A stretch of 64,000 bases of DNA from Bacteroidetes bacterium GWF2_43_63 (GCA_001769275.1 MEOQ01000042.1:1-64000), one strand, 5' to 3'. Positions 18,520-25,994 are shown, counted from the first letter of the stretch. The notes: generated from the letters alone by a model not told the origin. Numbers and translations: made by a program.

Positions 18520-19134
18520 TTAGAAAAGTCCGAAAAGTTCGGCATTTACTTTATCAATAATGAGTCCCAGGTCTTCCTTGCTTTCGTGAAATTTCACTTT
18601 CTCCACATCGATGATGAGCAGCTTGCCGTCTTTGTATTCGCTGATCCAGCTTTCGTAGCGCTCATTCAGACTTTTCAAATAATCGAGACGAATCGAAGCT
18701 TCATAATCGCGTCCTCGTTTCTGAATCTGACTCACAAGTGTGGGAACATCAGCGCGAAGATAAATAAGAAGATCAGGCGCCTTGATGAATGACACCATCA
18801 GCTCGAAAATGGATTGATATGTTGCGAAGTCGCGCGACGACATAAGACCCATGTCGTGCAGGTTGGGAGCGAAAATACAGGCGTCTTCATATATCGTGCG
18901 ATCCTGAATAACGTTCTGTGCCTGTCGGTGCAATTCAACAATCTGGCGGAACCGGCTGTTGAGAAAATAAATCTGAAGATTGAACGACCAGCGCTTCATA
19001 TCTTCATAAAAACTGGTCAGATAGGGATTGGTGTCAACATCCTCATATTGCGGAGCATATTTATAGTGTTTGGCCAGCAGCGCGGTGAGGGTGGTTTTGC
19101 CGCTTCCGATATTTCCTGCGATTGCTATGTGCAT
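18520..19134 (-). CDS. deoxynucleoside kinase
   Basis: A 204-residue deoxynucleoside kinase of the dGK/dAK type, acting in the salvage of deoxynucleosides by ATP-dependent 5'-phosphorylation. The P-loop GNIGSGKTT is at residues 7-15, YEDVDTNPYL follows, and the ERS-like substrate motif is in RTIYEDACIFAPNLH. The LID region is RDYEASIRLDYL. Such single-domain dNKs are typical of Bacteroidota. It heads a cluster with kdsB and the MtfA-like gene. Confidence 0.93.
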   Translation of the reverse strand: MHIAIAGNIGSGKTTLTALLAKHYKYAPQYEDVDTNPYLTSFYEDMKRWSFNLQIYFLNSRFRQIVELHRQAQNVIQDRTIYEDACIFAPNLHDMGLMSSRDFATYQSIFELMVSFIKAPDLLIYLRADVPTLVSQIQKRGRDYEASIRLDYLKSLNERYESWISEYKDGKLLIIDVEKVKFHESKEDLGLIIDKVNAELFGLF

Positions 19135-19207
19135 AAGACGATATTTATTTAATCAGGGTGCTAATTTCAGATTTTTATTTCAAAAAAAGAAAAAATAAAT
19201 TGACGTA

Positions 19208-20008
19208 TCAGTTATTTTTTCTGAAGAGGAGAATTTTTTTGTGAACTAGAATGGCGATCCATTGGGCCGAGACAGCTATTCCGCGAATGTCTTTAAGTTC
19301 TGTTTCAACAATTGCTTTTTCGTGCAGCCGGGTGTGATAGGCCTGGAGCGTATCGTTGAGTACATAGTACAATACATCTCCATCGAGCGACCAGTAATCA
19401 GCCGCTTCATTAAAGCGCAATTGCAGATTTCCGAACTGATCAAAAATATATGCCGGACCTTTTTTTTGTGCCAGCAAAACATGATCATCCGATTCCTGCA
19501 GAACGGTGGGTGAGTACATTTTTACATCCATCAGCAGCCCTGCGTTTGTTTTTGAAGTCACGGTCAGTTGCTCCGAAAATCGCACCAACTCTACAGTTGA
19601 AGATGTAAGTGTCCAGAAGGCGTTGTCGTACGAACTGCAAAGCATGGCAATATCACCAGTCTCCAGCAATGTGAAATCGATGGAATTTATTTTTGCAAAT
19701 TGCGAGCTGTAGATATCGGCCACCTGCATGTCGCGATTGAAAACGATAATTTTGTATGGATTCGAAGCATCAATCTGCCAAACACTGCTTTTACCCTTGC
19801 GGCCGGGAATCGCTACCGGTGTTCCGGTGGTGTCGTATTTCAACATGCTTCCGTTGTCGAAAACAACATATATGGAGCCCATCGGGTCAACGGAAAAAGC
19901 AGCCGGTTGTTCAGTAAGAATGTATTCCCGCATTTGTTGCAGGTTCTGCGCGTGTGTTGAAAAAGCCGCACACAAAAGGAGTATATTGAATAAAATAAAA
20001 GGCCTCAT
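19208..20008 (-). CDS. secreted protein of unknown function, possibly beta-propeller-like
   Basis: A 266-residue protein with a signal peptide (MRPFILFNILLLCAAFSTHAQ). The mature part has repeated short beta patterns of the type (F/A)SVDPMGSIYVVFDNGSMLKYDTTG, FDQFGNLQLRF and YYVLNDTLQAYH, which resemble blades of a small propeller. No catalytic motif was recognised. Genes of this type occur near dNK in other Bacteroidota, from memory only. It is separated by 73 bp from the kinase and transcribed in the same direction. Confidence 0.7.
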   Translation of the reverse strand: MRPFILFNILLLCAAFSTHAQNLQQMREYILTEQPAAFSVDPMGSIYVVFDNGSMLKYDTTGTPVAIPGRKGKSSVWQIDASNPYKIIVFNRDMQVADIYSSQFAKINSIDFTLLETGDIAMLCSSYDNAFWTLTSSTVELVRFSEQLTVTSKTNAGLLMDVKMYSPTVLQESDDHVLLAQKKGPAYIFDQFGNLQLRFNEAADYWSLDGDVLYYVLNDTLQAYHTRLHEKAIVETELKDIRGIAVSAQWIAILVHKKILLFRKNN

Positions 20009-20052
20009 AGGTACAATCAGTCAAAGATAATAATTTTTGAGGGAAAGATGAA

Positions 20053-20084
20053 TTGACAATGATATTGATTTTTTTGTATTTTTG
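20053..20084 (+). promoter_or_regulatory. probable promoter of tRNA-Leu
   Basis: A TTG element at 20053-20055 is followed after 21 bp by TATTTTTG at 20077-20084, matching the Bacteroidota consensus TTTG / TAnnTTTG. It lies about 70 bp before the tRNA. Confidence 0.6.
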
Positions 20085-20156
20085 CACCCCGCGAACGAGT
20101 TATTGGAATATGAGATTGAAAATCTCAAATCGTATATCTAATTTCTCAAATCATTT

Positions 20157-20240
20157 GCCCGAGTGGCGGAATTGGTAGACGCGCTGGTCTCAAAAACCTG
20201 TGAGCGCAAGCTCGTGCCGGTTCGATCCCGGCCTCGGGTA
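20157..20240 (+). tRNA. tRNA-Leu (anticodon CAA)
   Basis: An 84-nt class II tRNA without an encoded CCA. The acceptor arms GCCCGAG and CTCGGGT pair (first pair G-U), the D arm is normal, the T arm is GCCGG-TTCGATC-CCGGC, and the variable arm is GAGC-GCAA-GCTC. The anticodon loop CTCAAAA gives CAA. The anticodon stem CTGGT/ACCTG has one T-T mismatch. The 3' end serves as the attachment site of the integrated element downstream. Confidence 0.93.
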
Positions 20241-20243
20241 CAG
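20225..20243 (+). repeat. attachment site repeat (tRNA side)
   Basis: The 19-bp sequence atcccggcctcgggtacag at the tRNA 3' end is repeated exactly at 25431-25449. The flanking bases differ on both sides, so the identity block is exactly 19 bp. It is the classic mark of integrase-mediated insertion into a tRNA gene. Confidence 0.93.
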
Positions 20244-20258
20244 ATTATAAACAATAAG

Positions 20259-20291
20259 CCCATGTAATTTAGTTAATTGCATGGGTTTTTT
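20259..20291 (+). terminator. element-borne terminator behind tRNA-Leu
   Basis: CCCATG...CATGGG with an AT-rich loop, followed by six T, starts 19 bp after the tRNA. It belongs to the element and can replace the original tRNA terminator, which now lies beyond the right att site (25454-25490). Confidence 0.75.
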
Positions 20292-20297
20292 GTATAG

Positions 20298-20321
20298 CTG
20301 CGGAAACATTGCGGAAACATT
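20298..20321. repeat. arm-type repeat, left end of the element
   Basis: A 24-bp block made of two tandem copies of tgcggaaacat. It is identical and in the same orientation at 25273-25296 near the other end. The placement, 55 bp inside the left att and 135 bp inside the right one, suits recombinase or excisionase arm sites. Confidence 0.7.
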
Positions 20322-20364
20322 TGGGCAAATTCTGCCTTTTGAGGTGTTTTTTACCCGGTCAAAT

Positions 20365-20976
20365 TTATTCTGATTGAAACATCAGTTGAAACATTTTTGG
20401 TGATAGCTGCCACCGCAGCATATCGAATTTGTCCAATGCCTTTTCAGTCTTTATTAATCTGATGTATCTTTTTGTCGGCTTTCCTTTGTATGTATAGGAT
20501 TTCCGCTGCCGATGCATTTGCTGCAGCCTTTCTTCAGCTTCAAAATATGATTCAATGTAATAGCTTCGCTTTGTTAGCATCTGTTTGTTGTAATATATCC
20601 GATGCTTATATGCCTGCCGGGATTTCCAAATGTGGCTACCGTAGCATTTATATAAGATTCTGCACTTGCGGCCTGTTTCCGGGCAGATAAAATACAATAC
20701 TTCACCCCTGCCCAAATTTGATTTTTTTGTGGTGAATGATATTTGCCGCTGATATCCGAAGCTTTCACCTGATGCCAATGTGATTGTATATGTTAGCTGA
20801 ATCCACTTTTCAGCTGCCATGTAGTTTGTTTCAATACTGATATTGCTGCCATCAGTCCATTCGATAACTCCTTTGATTCTGCAGCCCTTTTTAATATAGC
20901 CTTGGCGCAAAAGTTTCGAAAGTTCGATTCTTAATACTTCCTTGGTGCATACCGATCCGGTTGTGTTTCTGCCCAT
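20365..20976 (-). CDS. element protein of unknown function with a Cys-pair core
   Basis: A 203-residue cytosolic protein. The N-terminal part looks beta-rich (KGVIEWTDGSNISIETNY...). It is followed by a short motif VLYFICPETGRKCRILYKCYGSHIWKSRQAY, with Cys residues that could bind zinc, and by a basic C-terminal half with many Tyr/Lys/Arg. The F-x-C-P-x-T-G-x-x-C-R-x-L-Y pattern resembles small uncharacterised proteins of phages and integrative elements; nucleic-acid binding is an inference. It is the last gene of the element before the tRNA. Confidence 0.7.
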   Translation of the reverse strand: MGRNTTGSVCTKEVLRIELSKLLRQGYIKKGCRIKGVIEWTDGSNISIETNYMAAEKWIQLTYTITLASGESFGYQRQISFTTKKSNLGRGEVLYFICPETGRKCRILYKCYGSHIWKSRQAYKHRIYYNKQMLTKRSYYIESYFEAEERLQQMHRQRKSYTYKGKPTKRYIRLIKTEKALDKFDMLRWQLSPKMFQLMFQSE

Positions 20977-21061
20977 AATAACCTAAATTCTTAAGGTTTG
21001 CAGCTGATTAGTGATGCATCAAATGAGCTGTATAGCTGTCCTGATGTGCGATGCAGCCACT

Positions 21062-21271
21062 TCATTCTGTTTCCGACTTTATCCAATCAGTATCAATAAC
21101 AGGCCAATCCAAATCAATAACAGGCCAATCCAATGTAATTTCCGGCCAATCCATTTTTGGAAAGTCCCAATCCATCTTTGGAAAGTCGAATTCCACTTTC
21201 GGTATTTCCAAATTGATTTTCGGTAATTCCAAATCGAATCTGATTTCTTCAAATCTTGTTTCTTCATGCAT
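21062..21271 (-). CDS. small acidic heptad-repeat protein encoded by 21-bp tandem repeats
   Basis: A 69-residue frame starting MHEETRFEEIRF and continuing as about seven heptads of the form D-(W/F/L)-x-x-P-K-(M/I/V), for example EFDFPKM, DWDFPKM, DWPEITL and DWPVIDL. The product is strongly acidic, with alternating charged and aromatic or aliphatic residues. The DNA is a 21-bp tandem array (about 21079-21246), so two minus-strand frames stay open. The other frame (from 21267, 62 aa) is basic and hydrophobic. The acidic frame is preferred because its heptads remain regular even where the DNA repeats have diverged. No family was recognised. Confidence 0.5.
   Translation of the reverse strand: MHEETRFEEIRFDLELPKINLEIPKVEFDFPKMDWDFPKMDWPEITLDWPVIDLDWPVIDTDWIKSETE
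21079..21246. repeat. 21-bp tandem repeat array
   Basis: About eight units of 21 bp, of the type caggccaatccaaatcaataa. Two neighbouring units are almost identical and the units become more diverged towards 21246. The period is a multiple of three, keeping reading frames open. There are no spacers, so this is not a CRISPR. Confidence 0.85.
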
Positions 21272-21330
21272 ATATTTTCTATTGTGTAGGGTAAGAAATC
21301 ATACCCATTTGATTAGGGTAATAAAAAGGG

Positions 21331-22290
21331 TTAGGCTGTCCGGTGATATAACATTGCATCCTGCAGCAAGGGTGATAAATCGTATTTACTTGTTATATCA
21401 GTTGAAATTTGCTTCAGTAGCTTTCTTATTTGCGCCCTGCGGGCTTTTTTGTCATTTGGTGATAGTACTTCATCGGGTATCTGATTAAGTATGCCGTAGG
21501 CTAAATCTTTGGGTGATTTACCAATGTTTCCGGATACTTCAGCTAATGCGAGCATGAGCAAATTATCTGTTTTGAGGTGTTTTTTATTCATGGGTATTTC
21601 AACTGATTTGATGAAAGAAAGTCGGCTATATTGGTACAGGAAATTTTCTTCAGTCTTGCGTATGAAATCAGGCCGAAACAGATCAGAAAGAATGATTCCT
21701 GCACCCTTATTGATTGCCATGTGTGGCTTTAAATAGTGAGCCTCCACCTTTACCCAATCAGCCTTTCTGTCGAATCCTGCGGCCTCAATTTCATGCTGTG
21801 TGCCTTTGTCTAAATTCTGAAAGATCCTGGCCTTTGCATTATACATTTTTACTTTACAGGCCGAATCGCTGAAGTATCTGCCATTGTCATATATTACTGA
21901 CTTCATGCCCTTGGCTGATGAATGAGCGGATATAATCTGATTTGCCGGCAGCGATGTATTTACGATTGCGCCAAATTCCATCACATCCACAATAGCATCG
22001 GATATTTTCACTTTTAATAAGTCTGCCATGTAATCCAGTCCGGTATTATATTCGGCCATCGTAATACTGAAGTTGTGGCCATTTACCCAATACGGCACAC
22101 TGCCGGTGATCCGCATTAGTTTGTTATCCTTATTGTATTGTAGTTTCATTGGCTTAATGCCCGGGATCAGGTAGTGTTCACAATTACGGCTGCTTGCGAT
22201 ATGTTCCAAATTTGACAAATTAATATTATCTTTGTGCAGCTGTTTTGTTATGCCGATATAGTCATACATCGCATTCATGCAGTATCCCAT
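21331..22290 (-). CDS. probable filamentous-phage-type (gene II/X-like) replication initiator
   Basis: A protein of about 319 residues from the ATG at 22290; a GTG at 22320 and ATGs at 22278 and 22269 are alternatives. The start MYDYIGI, the central G-S-V-P-Y-W-V-N-G-H-N-F motif, a later K-x-Y-N-A-K stretch and a W-V-K-V-E-A-H-Y-L-K strand are arranged like gene II/X replication proteins of inoviruses and related plasmids, which nick one strand and start rolling-circle copying. The match is from memory of the family layout, not a search; catalytic Tyr assignment is not possible. It overlaps or abuts the upstream 156-aa gene. Confidence 0.55.
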   Translation of the reverse strand: MGYCMNAMYDYIGITKQLHKDNINLSNLEHIASSRNCEHYLIPGIKPMKLQYNKDNKLMRITGSVPYWVNGHNFSITMAEYNTGLDYMADLLKVKISDAIVDVMEFGAIVNTSLPANQIISAHSSAKGMKSVIYDNGRYFSDSACKVKMYNAKARIFQNLDKGTQHEIEAAGFDRKADWVKVEAHYLKPHMAINKGAGIILSDLFRPDFIRKTEENFLYQYSRLSFIKSVEIPMNKKHLKTDNLLMLALAEVSGNIGKSPKDLAYGILNQIPDEVLSPNDKKARRAQIRKLLKQISTDITSKYDLSPLLQDAMLYHRTA

Positions 22291-22307
22291 TGAAAGGTGC
22301 AGCCCGA

Positions 22308-22778
22308 TTAAGGATTGCACCTTTTGATTTTATATAAATACTCAAATGCTTCGGGCAGTTTCTTCAGCATACCCGGAAAGAAATGCAATTCGATTTCATC
22401 CCATGCGGAGGTGCTGCAATAAAGAATCACCAAATCACCGGTTTCCGATATCTTGCCGCTATTATTGGAAATGCCGATGCTGCCATATCCTATAAACAAG
22501 GGACAATCGGGATATTGATAAATGCTTGTATGTACATTGAAAGGATAATTCAGCTTGTATACTGCACTTTCTTTCTTGGTGAAAGTCGCTTTTATTTGGC
22601 CGACTGGCTTATGCAAATGATTTCCGGTCTGCCGTATCACTGCAAATGCATCCTGTGTAATACAAATTCTGTTTGGCAGTAAATCAGTACCGGATTGATA
22701 ATAGTAACTTGTGGAGGTGCCGGGCTTCAGCTTGTATATGGCTGTGCGGTGCATTGCTGCGATAAAGTCATTTTTCAT
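22308..22778 (-). CDS. element protein of unknown function
   Basis: A 156-residue soluble protein with no signal or membrane segment. The sequence alternates short strands (AIYKLKPGTSTSYYYQSGTDLL, CPLFIGYGSIGISNNSGKI) and ends in a helical basic tail (LPEAFEYLYKIKRCNP). No domain was recognised. It lies between the HTH gene and the probable initiator in the same direction, with 17-18 bp spacing on each side, and is probably co-transcribed. Its position next to a replication gene might point to an accessory replication or single-strand-binding role; that is only an inference. Confidence 0.65.
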   Translation of the reverse strand: MKNDFIAAMHRTAIYKLKPGTSTSYYYQSGTDLLPNRICITQDAFAVIRQTGNHLHKPVGQIKATFTKKESAVYKLNYPFNVHTSIYQYPDCPLFIGYGSIGISNNSGKISETGDLVILYCSTSAWDEIELHFFPGMLKKLPEAFEYLYKIKRCNP

Positions 22779-22795
22779 ATCAGTATCCCTCCCGA

Positions 22796-23080
22796 TTATT
22801 TAATGATATTACCTTGCATGAATGCATCCAAATCCGACCGCCTGACATAGATTTTTCGGCCAAATTGACTAAATGGCAATGCCTTTTTGTTTCGGTAATT
22901 CTGCCATGTTTTACGGCACACTCCCAATTCTTTCCGGGCTTGCTCACTTTCGAGCCATTCGGCCATGAAAGATTCTTTTTTATTATCAAAGATTGCCGAC
23001 CGTATTAATTTAATATCGGCTTCGAGCTGTTGCAATCTTATTTCCGGGATTGCAGTAATTGAAATACTTGCTGTTTCCAT
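22796..23080 (-). CDS. excisionase-like helix-turn-helix DNA-binding protein
   Basis: A 94-residue protein with a helical N-terminus and a MerR/excisionase-type HTH_17 domain at about 39-90 (MAEWLESEQARKELGVCRKTWQNYRNKKALPFSQFGRKIYVRRSDLDAFM). This layout is standard for small HTH proteins next to integrases in Bacteroidota mobile elements, where they may act as recombination directionality factors or regulators. It is preceded by a 73-bp gap after the 252-aa gene. Confidence 0.85.
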   Translation of the reverse strand: METASISITAIPEIRLQQLEADIKLIRSAIFDNKKESFMAEWLESEQARKELGVCRKTWQNYRNKKALPFSQFGRKIYVRRSDLDAFMQGNIIK

Positions 23081-23153
23081 ATTGGTACTGGTTTTAATTG
23101 ATTATTCCAGTACAAATGTAAGTCATTGAATATAAACAAGTTGATATAAAACT

Positions 23154-23912
23154 CTATTCTTTTTTAGCTGTTTTATATATTTTTTGTTGATAATTACTGA
23201 TTAGGCTTCTAATATACTTAATGCCATCGGCTTTGGTTTCCTTTTCAATGCCATACCCATATAATAAAAAGAGATCATAGATAAAGCCTGCATTTTGATC
23301 GGAAATTATTTTGTTAGTGTTGGCCGATATTTCATCTGTCAGCAATCCATTAAGATCATTTGCAAATGCCGCTAAAGCTGCCCGGATATTCTTTCTGCCG
23401 GTTTTATTCGAATTCGGCTTGCTGTTTTCATTATAGTTTTCCAATTCTTTAATTATGCCATCCACAAATTTGGCACCCTTAGATTCCATGTATCCATCTA
23501 TTAAATTCTGAATAAACATCGAATCTTTAATTGTTATTTTCTTTTCAATGCCACCATCCAAATATGATATCTGCATTGCGAAATCTTGGGTTTTTTTGCT
23601 TGATTCAAAGTAGTTTTCTAACAAATGGCAAAGCCGAATTAGTGTATTATTAAATTCATTTGTATATTGTATGCTATCATATTGGGTGCCCAATATTGTA
23701 TTATTTATTCTGCTTGAATTAATGATTCCCATATAGATTATAACATCTCTTTTATAGGCCGGCAGTGCGTATGAATCAAATAGGCTTTTTGTTAGATATT
23801 CAAAATATTCCCATCCCAATTTGTACGCAAATTCAATGTAGCTTGCATCGACTTCCTGTGAAAAGTATTTCAGCAATAGATCCCGGGCAAGTTTGTTTCT
23901 GTCATTTTTCAT
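23154..23912 (-). CDS. element protein of unknown function, overlapping the integrase gene
   Basis: A 252-residue, mainly helical, soluble protein (MKNDRNKLARDLLLKYFSQEVDASYIEFAYKLGWEYFEYL...). A Lys/Asn-rich linker sits near 170 (NENSKPNSNKTGRKN). No family was recognised. Its start overlaps the integrase stop by 4 bp (ATGA), so translation is probably coupled. The codon and base use is A/T-rich like the rest of the element. Confidence 0.7.
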   Translation of the reverse strand: MKNDRNKLARDLLLKYFSQEVDASYIEFAYKLGWEYFEYLTKSLFDSYALPAYKRDVIIYMGIINSSRINNTILGTQYDSIQYTNEFNNTLIRLCHLLENYFESSKKTQDFAMQISYLDGGIEKKITIKDSMFIQNLIDGYMESKGAKFVDGIIKELENYNENSKPNSNKTGRKNIRAALAAFANDLNGLLTDEISANTNKIISDQNAGFIYDLFLLYGYGIEKETKADGIKYIRSLISNYQQKIYKTAKKE

Positions 23913-25237
23913 TCAAATATCCTTTCCATGCTTTCATCCATACTTTCACTGTCGAATTCCTGTAAGTAAGTTTCCGTAATTTTAATACTGCTATGCCCTA
24001 ACATCTTTGAAACATCATAAACACTGATGCCCTTTTGCCGGGCTATATTGCTGAATGAATGCCGGCTGATGTGAAATGATATCTTTTTTGAAATCCCGGC
24101 CAATTCGGCCAGTTTCTTCAGCTGCTTATTGATTGCTGCATTCTTTGCGCTGATATCCTTATACATCATTACTTGAATATCTGCCGGCAGCGATGCCCTT
24201 TCTTGCTCATTGCCTGCTATTGCATAAGGTGCAGCATTATTCAGCAATGGAAAGATATATTCATTTGCTTTTGATGCCTTGCGCTTATAAAATTTCAGAA
24301 TTTCCAATGCTTTTGGCTGCAGTTTTATGGACTTGGTTTGTTTTGTTTTGGACATCTGATATCCCAACCTGCCCGCCTTGGAAATAGAATTCCACTTCAG
24401 CGACATTAAATCACCCGCCCGGATTCCGGCACAATAGAAAGAAAACATGAAGTAATTTCGGGAATGCCACATCGGGCTGTATTTAGCCAATTCAAGCCCA
24501 TTTAAGACATCTATTTCTTCAGCTGTTAGCTTTTCTTTGGTGGTCTTGGTTTCTTTCGGCCTATGTACTAAAAATGGGTTATCTGCGGCATTCATCAGGC
24601 CATTATTTATTGCTTCATTTACGATTGATCGAAATACTATCAAATGCCGGGCTACGGTGTTCTTATGCAGCATGAATTGTGGCTGCCTTGAATTTGGCTG
24701 CTTTTTCAAATAGCTTTCAAATCCGGTGATCAGTTTTAAGGTGATTTCTGCAAAGGTCAAATCCTTTCCTTTAAGATATGCCTGCAATTTACTGATGAAG
24801 CTTTTGTATTTCTTGTAATTCCTATACCCGCCCGAATCATAGAAATATTGCGCCCGCATATTTGCGTACTGAAAGAATGAATCCGAATCACTGCCGGCAA
24901 TTCTTGATATAATCACTTCGGGTGTGGCTATACCTGATTTTTTTATATCCCTTTGATGCTGCTTGGCCTTTTCAATTTCCTGTTCGATTGAATCATTATA
25001 GGCCTTGGCTTTTGGGTGTTCGGTAATCCATTTGCCATATTTGGCTTTCTTTAGAAAATACCTTGCTTTTTCTAACCTTATATCTAATTTCAGCTTTCGA
25101 TGCTTTCTGTTTTGGGTGATCCGCAGATATAGATTGAATGTGCCATCCTTATTTGCCCTATCTGATAGCATCACATTGTATGTAATATTATCAGCCTTGG
25201 CCTTTTTAATTTCGCTGTTTGCCATTTTGATTTTCAT
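23909..25237 (-). CDS. tyrosine recombinase (integrase) of the tRNA-Leu element
   Basis: A 442-residue Bacteroidota-type phage/ICE integrase. The N-terminal arm-binding region (about 15-100) is followed by a SAM-like core-binding domain (about 118-215) and the catalytic domain. The catalytic set appears complete: R273 (CAGIRAGDL), a Lys in SKTKQTK near 297-302, H389 and R392 (FHISRHSF), H415 (LGHSS) and Tyr424 (TETYL). It should therefore be active. It lies at the end away from the tRNA, about 195 bp from the right att site, and is read into the element. Confidence 0.95.
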   Translation of the reverse strand: MKIKMANSEIKKAKADNITYNVMLSDRANKDGTFNLYLRITQNRKHRKLKLDIRLEKARYFLKKAKYGKWITEHPKAKAYNDSIEQEIEKAKQHQRDIKKSGIATPEVIISRIAGSDSDSFFQYANMRAQYFYDSGGYRNYKKYKSFISKLQAYLKGKDLTFAEITLKLITGFESYLKKQPNSRQPQFMLHKNTVARHLIVFRSIVNEAINNGLMNAADNPFLVHRPKETKTTKEKLTAEEIDVLNGLELAKYSPMWHSRNYFMFSFYCAGIRAGDLMSLKWNSISKAGRLGYQMSKTKQTKSIKLQPKALEILKFYKRKASKANEYIFPLLNNAAPYAIAGNEQERASLPADIQVMMYKDISAKNAAINKQLKKLAELAGISKKISFHISRHSFSNIARQKGISVYDVSKMLGHSSIKITETYLQEFDSESMDESMERIFE

Positions 25238-25272
25238 TAAGTATCCCGATTCAAAGATACAAAATTTAAGGT

Positions 25273-25296
25273 CTGCGGAAACATTGCGGAAACATT
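25273..25296. repeat. arm-type repeat, right end of the element
   Basis: Exact copy of the 24-bp block at 20298-20321 (two tgcggaaacat units), same orientation, lying just upstream of the integrase start. It could bind the recombinase and at the same time control its promoter. Confidence 0.7.
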
Positions 25297-25430
25297 ATTT
25301 ACATTTAATTACATTTTAAGATATTCTATTATCACTTCAGTATGAATATAAATATTATCTTTGCGGTTGTATATCAGTAATATAAGGAAATGCCAAATTT
25401 GCTTGCGAAGTAATAAAAAGTAATATTAGT

Positions 25431-25449
25431 ATCCCGGCCTCGGGTACAG
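25431..25449 (+). repeat. attachment site repeat (distal side)
   Basis: Second copy of atcccggcctcgggtacag. It is a displaced fragment of the tRNA-Leu 3' end and marks the right border of the element. The host sequence resumes with the original tRNA terminator. Confidence 0.93.
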
Positions 25450-25453
25450 TAAC

Positions 25454-25490
25454 AAAAAAGAGGATTTGCAATGCAAATCCTCTTTTTTTT
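25454..25490. terminator. bidirectional terminator, originally of tRNA-Leu
   Basis: GAGGATTTGC-AAT-GCAAATCCTC with six A before and eight T after, symmetric on both strands. It now also ends the minus-strand gene at 25502. Its place right after the distal att shows that it followed the tRNA before insertion. Confidence 0.85.
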
Positions 25491-25501
25491 CATAATGCGG
25501 G

Positions 25502-25843
25502 TCAGATTTTCAGCCCGTATTTTTGCTGAATAAATGTGCCGATTTCGGTCTCCAGCTGTTTCTGGTTCTTGTGAAAAACGATGAAATAAACAATCAGCGG
25601 AATCAGAAAACCAAGCAGGAAAATACAAAGCATGAAAAGCAATGTGCCTCCCATTGTTGGGAAACCGCCATTGATAACGACTTTCGATTTTCTTAAAAGG
25701 ATATTCGCGCCGGTGCTACCGTTTTTGCGGGCCACAAGAAAATTCTTTGTCTTCACGTGAAAAGCATACTGCGGAAACTGGTTCTCGACATCAGCTTTCA
25801 ACTGTTCAAATGTGATCTGGTTTTCAGGAATTTTTATTCTCAT
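25502..25843 (-). CDS. small membrane protein of unknown function
   Basis: A 113-residue protein from the ATG at 25843 (MRIKIPENQITFEQLKADVENQFPQY); the longer frame upstream runs through repeat DNA and is rejected. The cytosolic N-terminal part looks alpha/beta (residues 1-60). A single long hydrophobic stretch at about 65-90 (GTLLFMLCIFLLGFLIPLIVYFIVF) is one or two membrane segments, followed by a charged helix. No family was recognised. Confidence 0.7.
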   Translation of the reverse strand: MRIKIPENQITFEQLKADVENQFPQYAFHVKTKNFLVARKNGSTGANILLRKSKVVINGGFPTMGGTLLFMLCIFLLGFLIPLIVYFIVFHKNQKQLETEIGTFIQQKYGLKI

Positions 25844-25994
25844 AGGTTTTGTGTTTGGGCCAAAGATAAAGAACAAATGTGTTTCTGATGCAAATGGCCT
25901 CGTGCAATAACAAATATTTATTGTGGGGTGGGTGTTGGAAGAGCTTTGTTTTTTTTCACTGCGTTGAGAAATCGCTATGTGATGAACAGCCAAT

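Larger units (their letters stand above)
20225..25449. mobile_element. integrative element of about 5.2 kb in tRNA-Leu
   Basis: The element is bounded by 19-bp direct repeats and restores a complete tRNA at its left end. It carries, all on the minus strand, an intact tyrosine recombinase, an unknown gene, an excisionase-like HTH gene, two further genes including a probable gpII/X-type replication initiator, a 21-bp tandem-repeat gene and a gene with a Cys-containing core. Inside both ends are identical 24-bp arm-like repeats. No relaxase, Zot-like ATPase, capsid or resistance gene was recognised. The small size and replication gene suggest a satellite, a reduced filamentous prophage or an integrating plasmid; which of these is not decidable from sequence alone. 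Confidence 0.88.

Noticed and set aside
20259-20291. Riboswitch or leader RNA after tRNA-Leu
   Set aside because: A single stem with a T run is explained by termination; there is no plus-strand gene behind it.
21079-21246. CRISPR-like repeat array
   Set aside because: The 21-bp units are directly adjacent with no spacers, keep a reading frame, and no cas genes are present.
25431-25449. Second tRNA gene
   Set aside because: Only the last 16 bases or so of tRNA-Leu are present; it is the displaced att copy.
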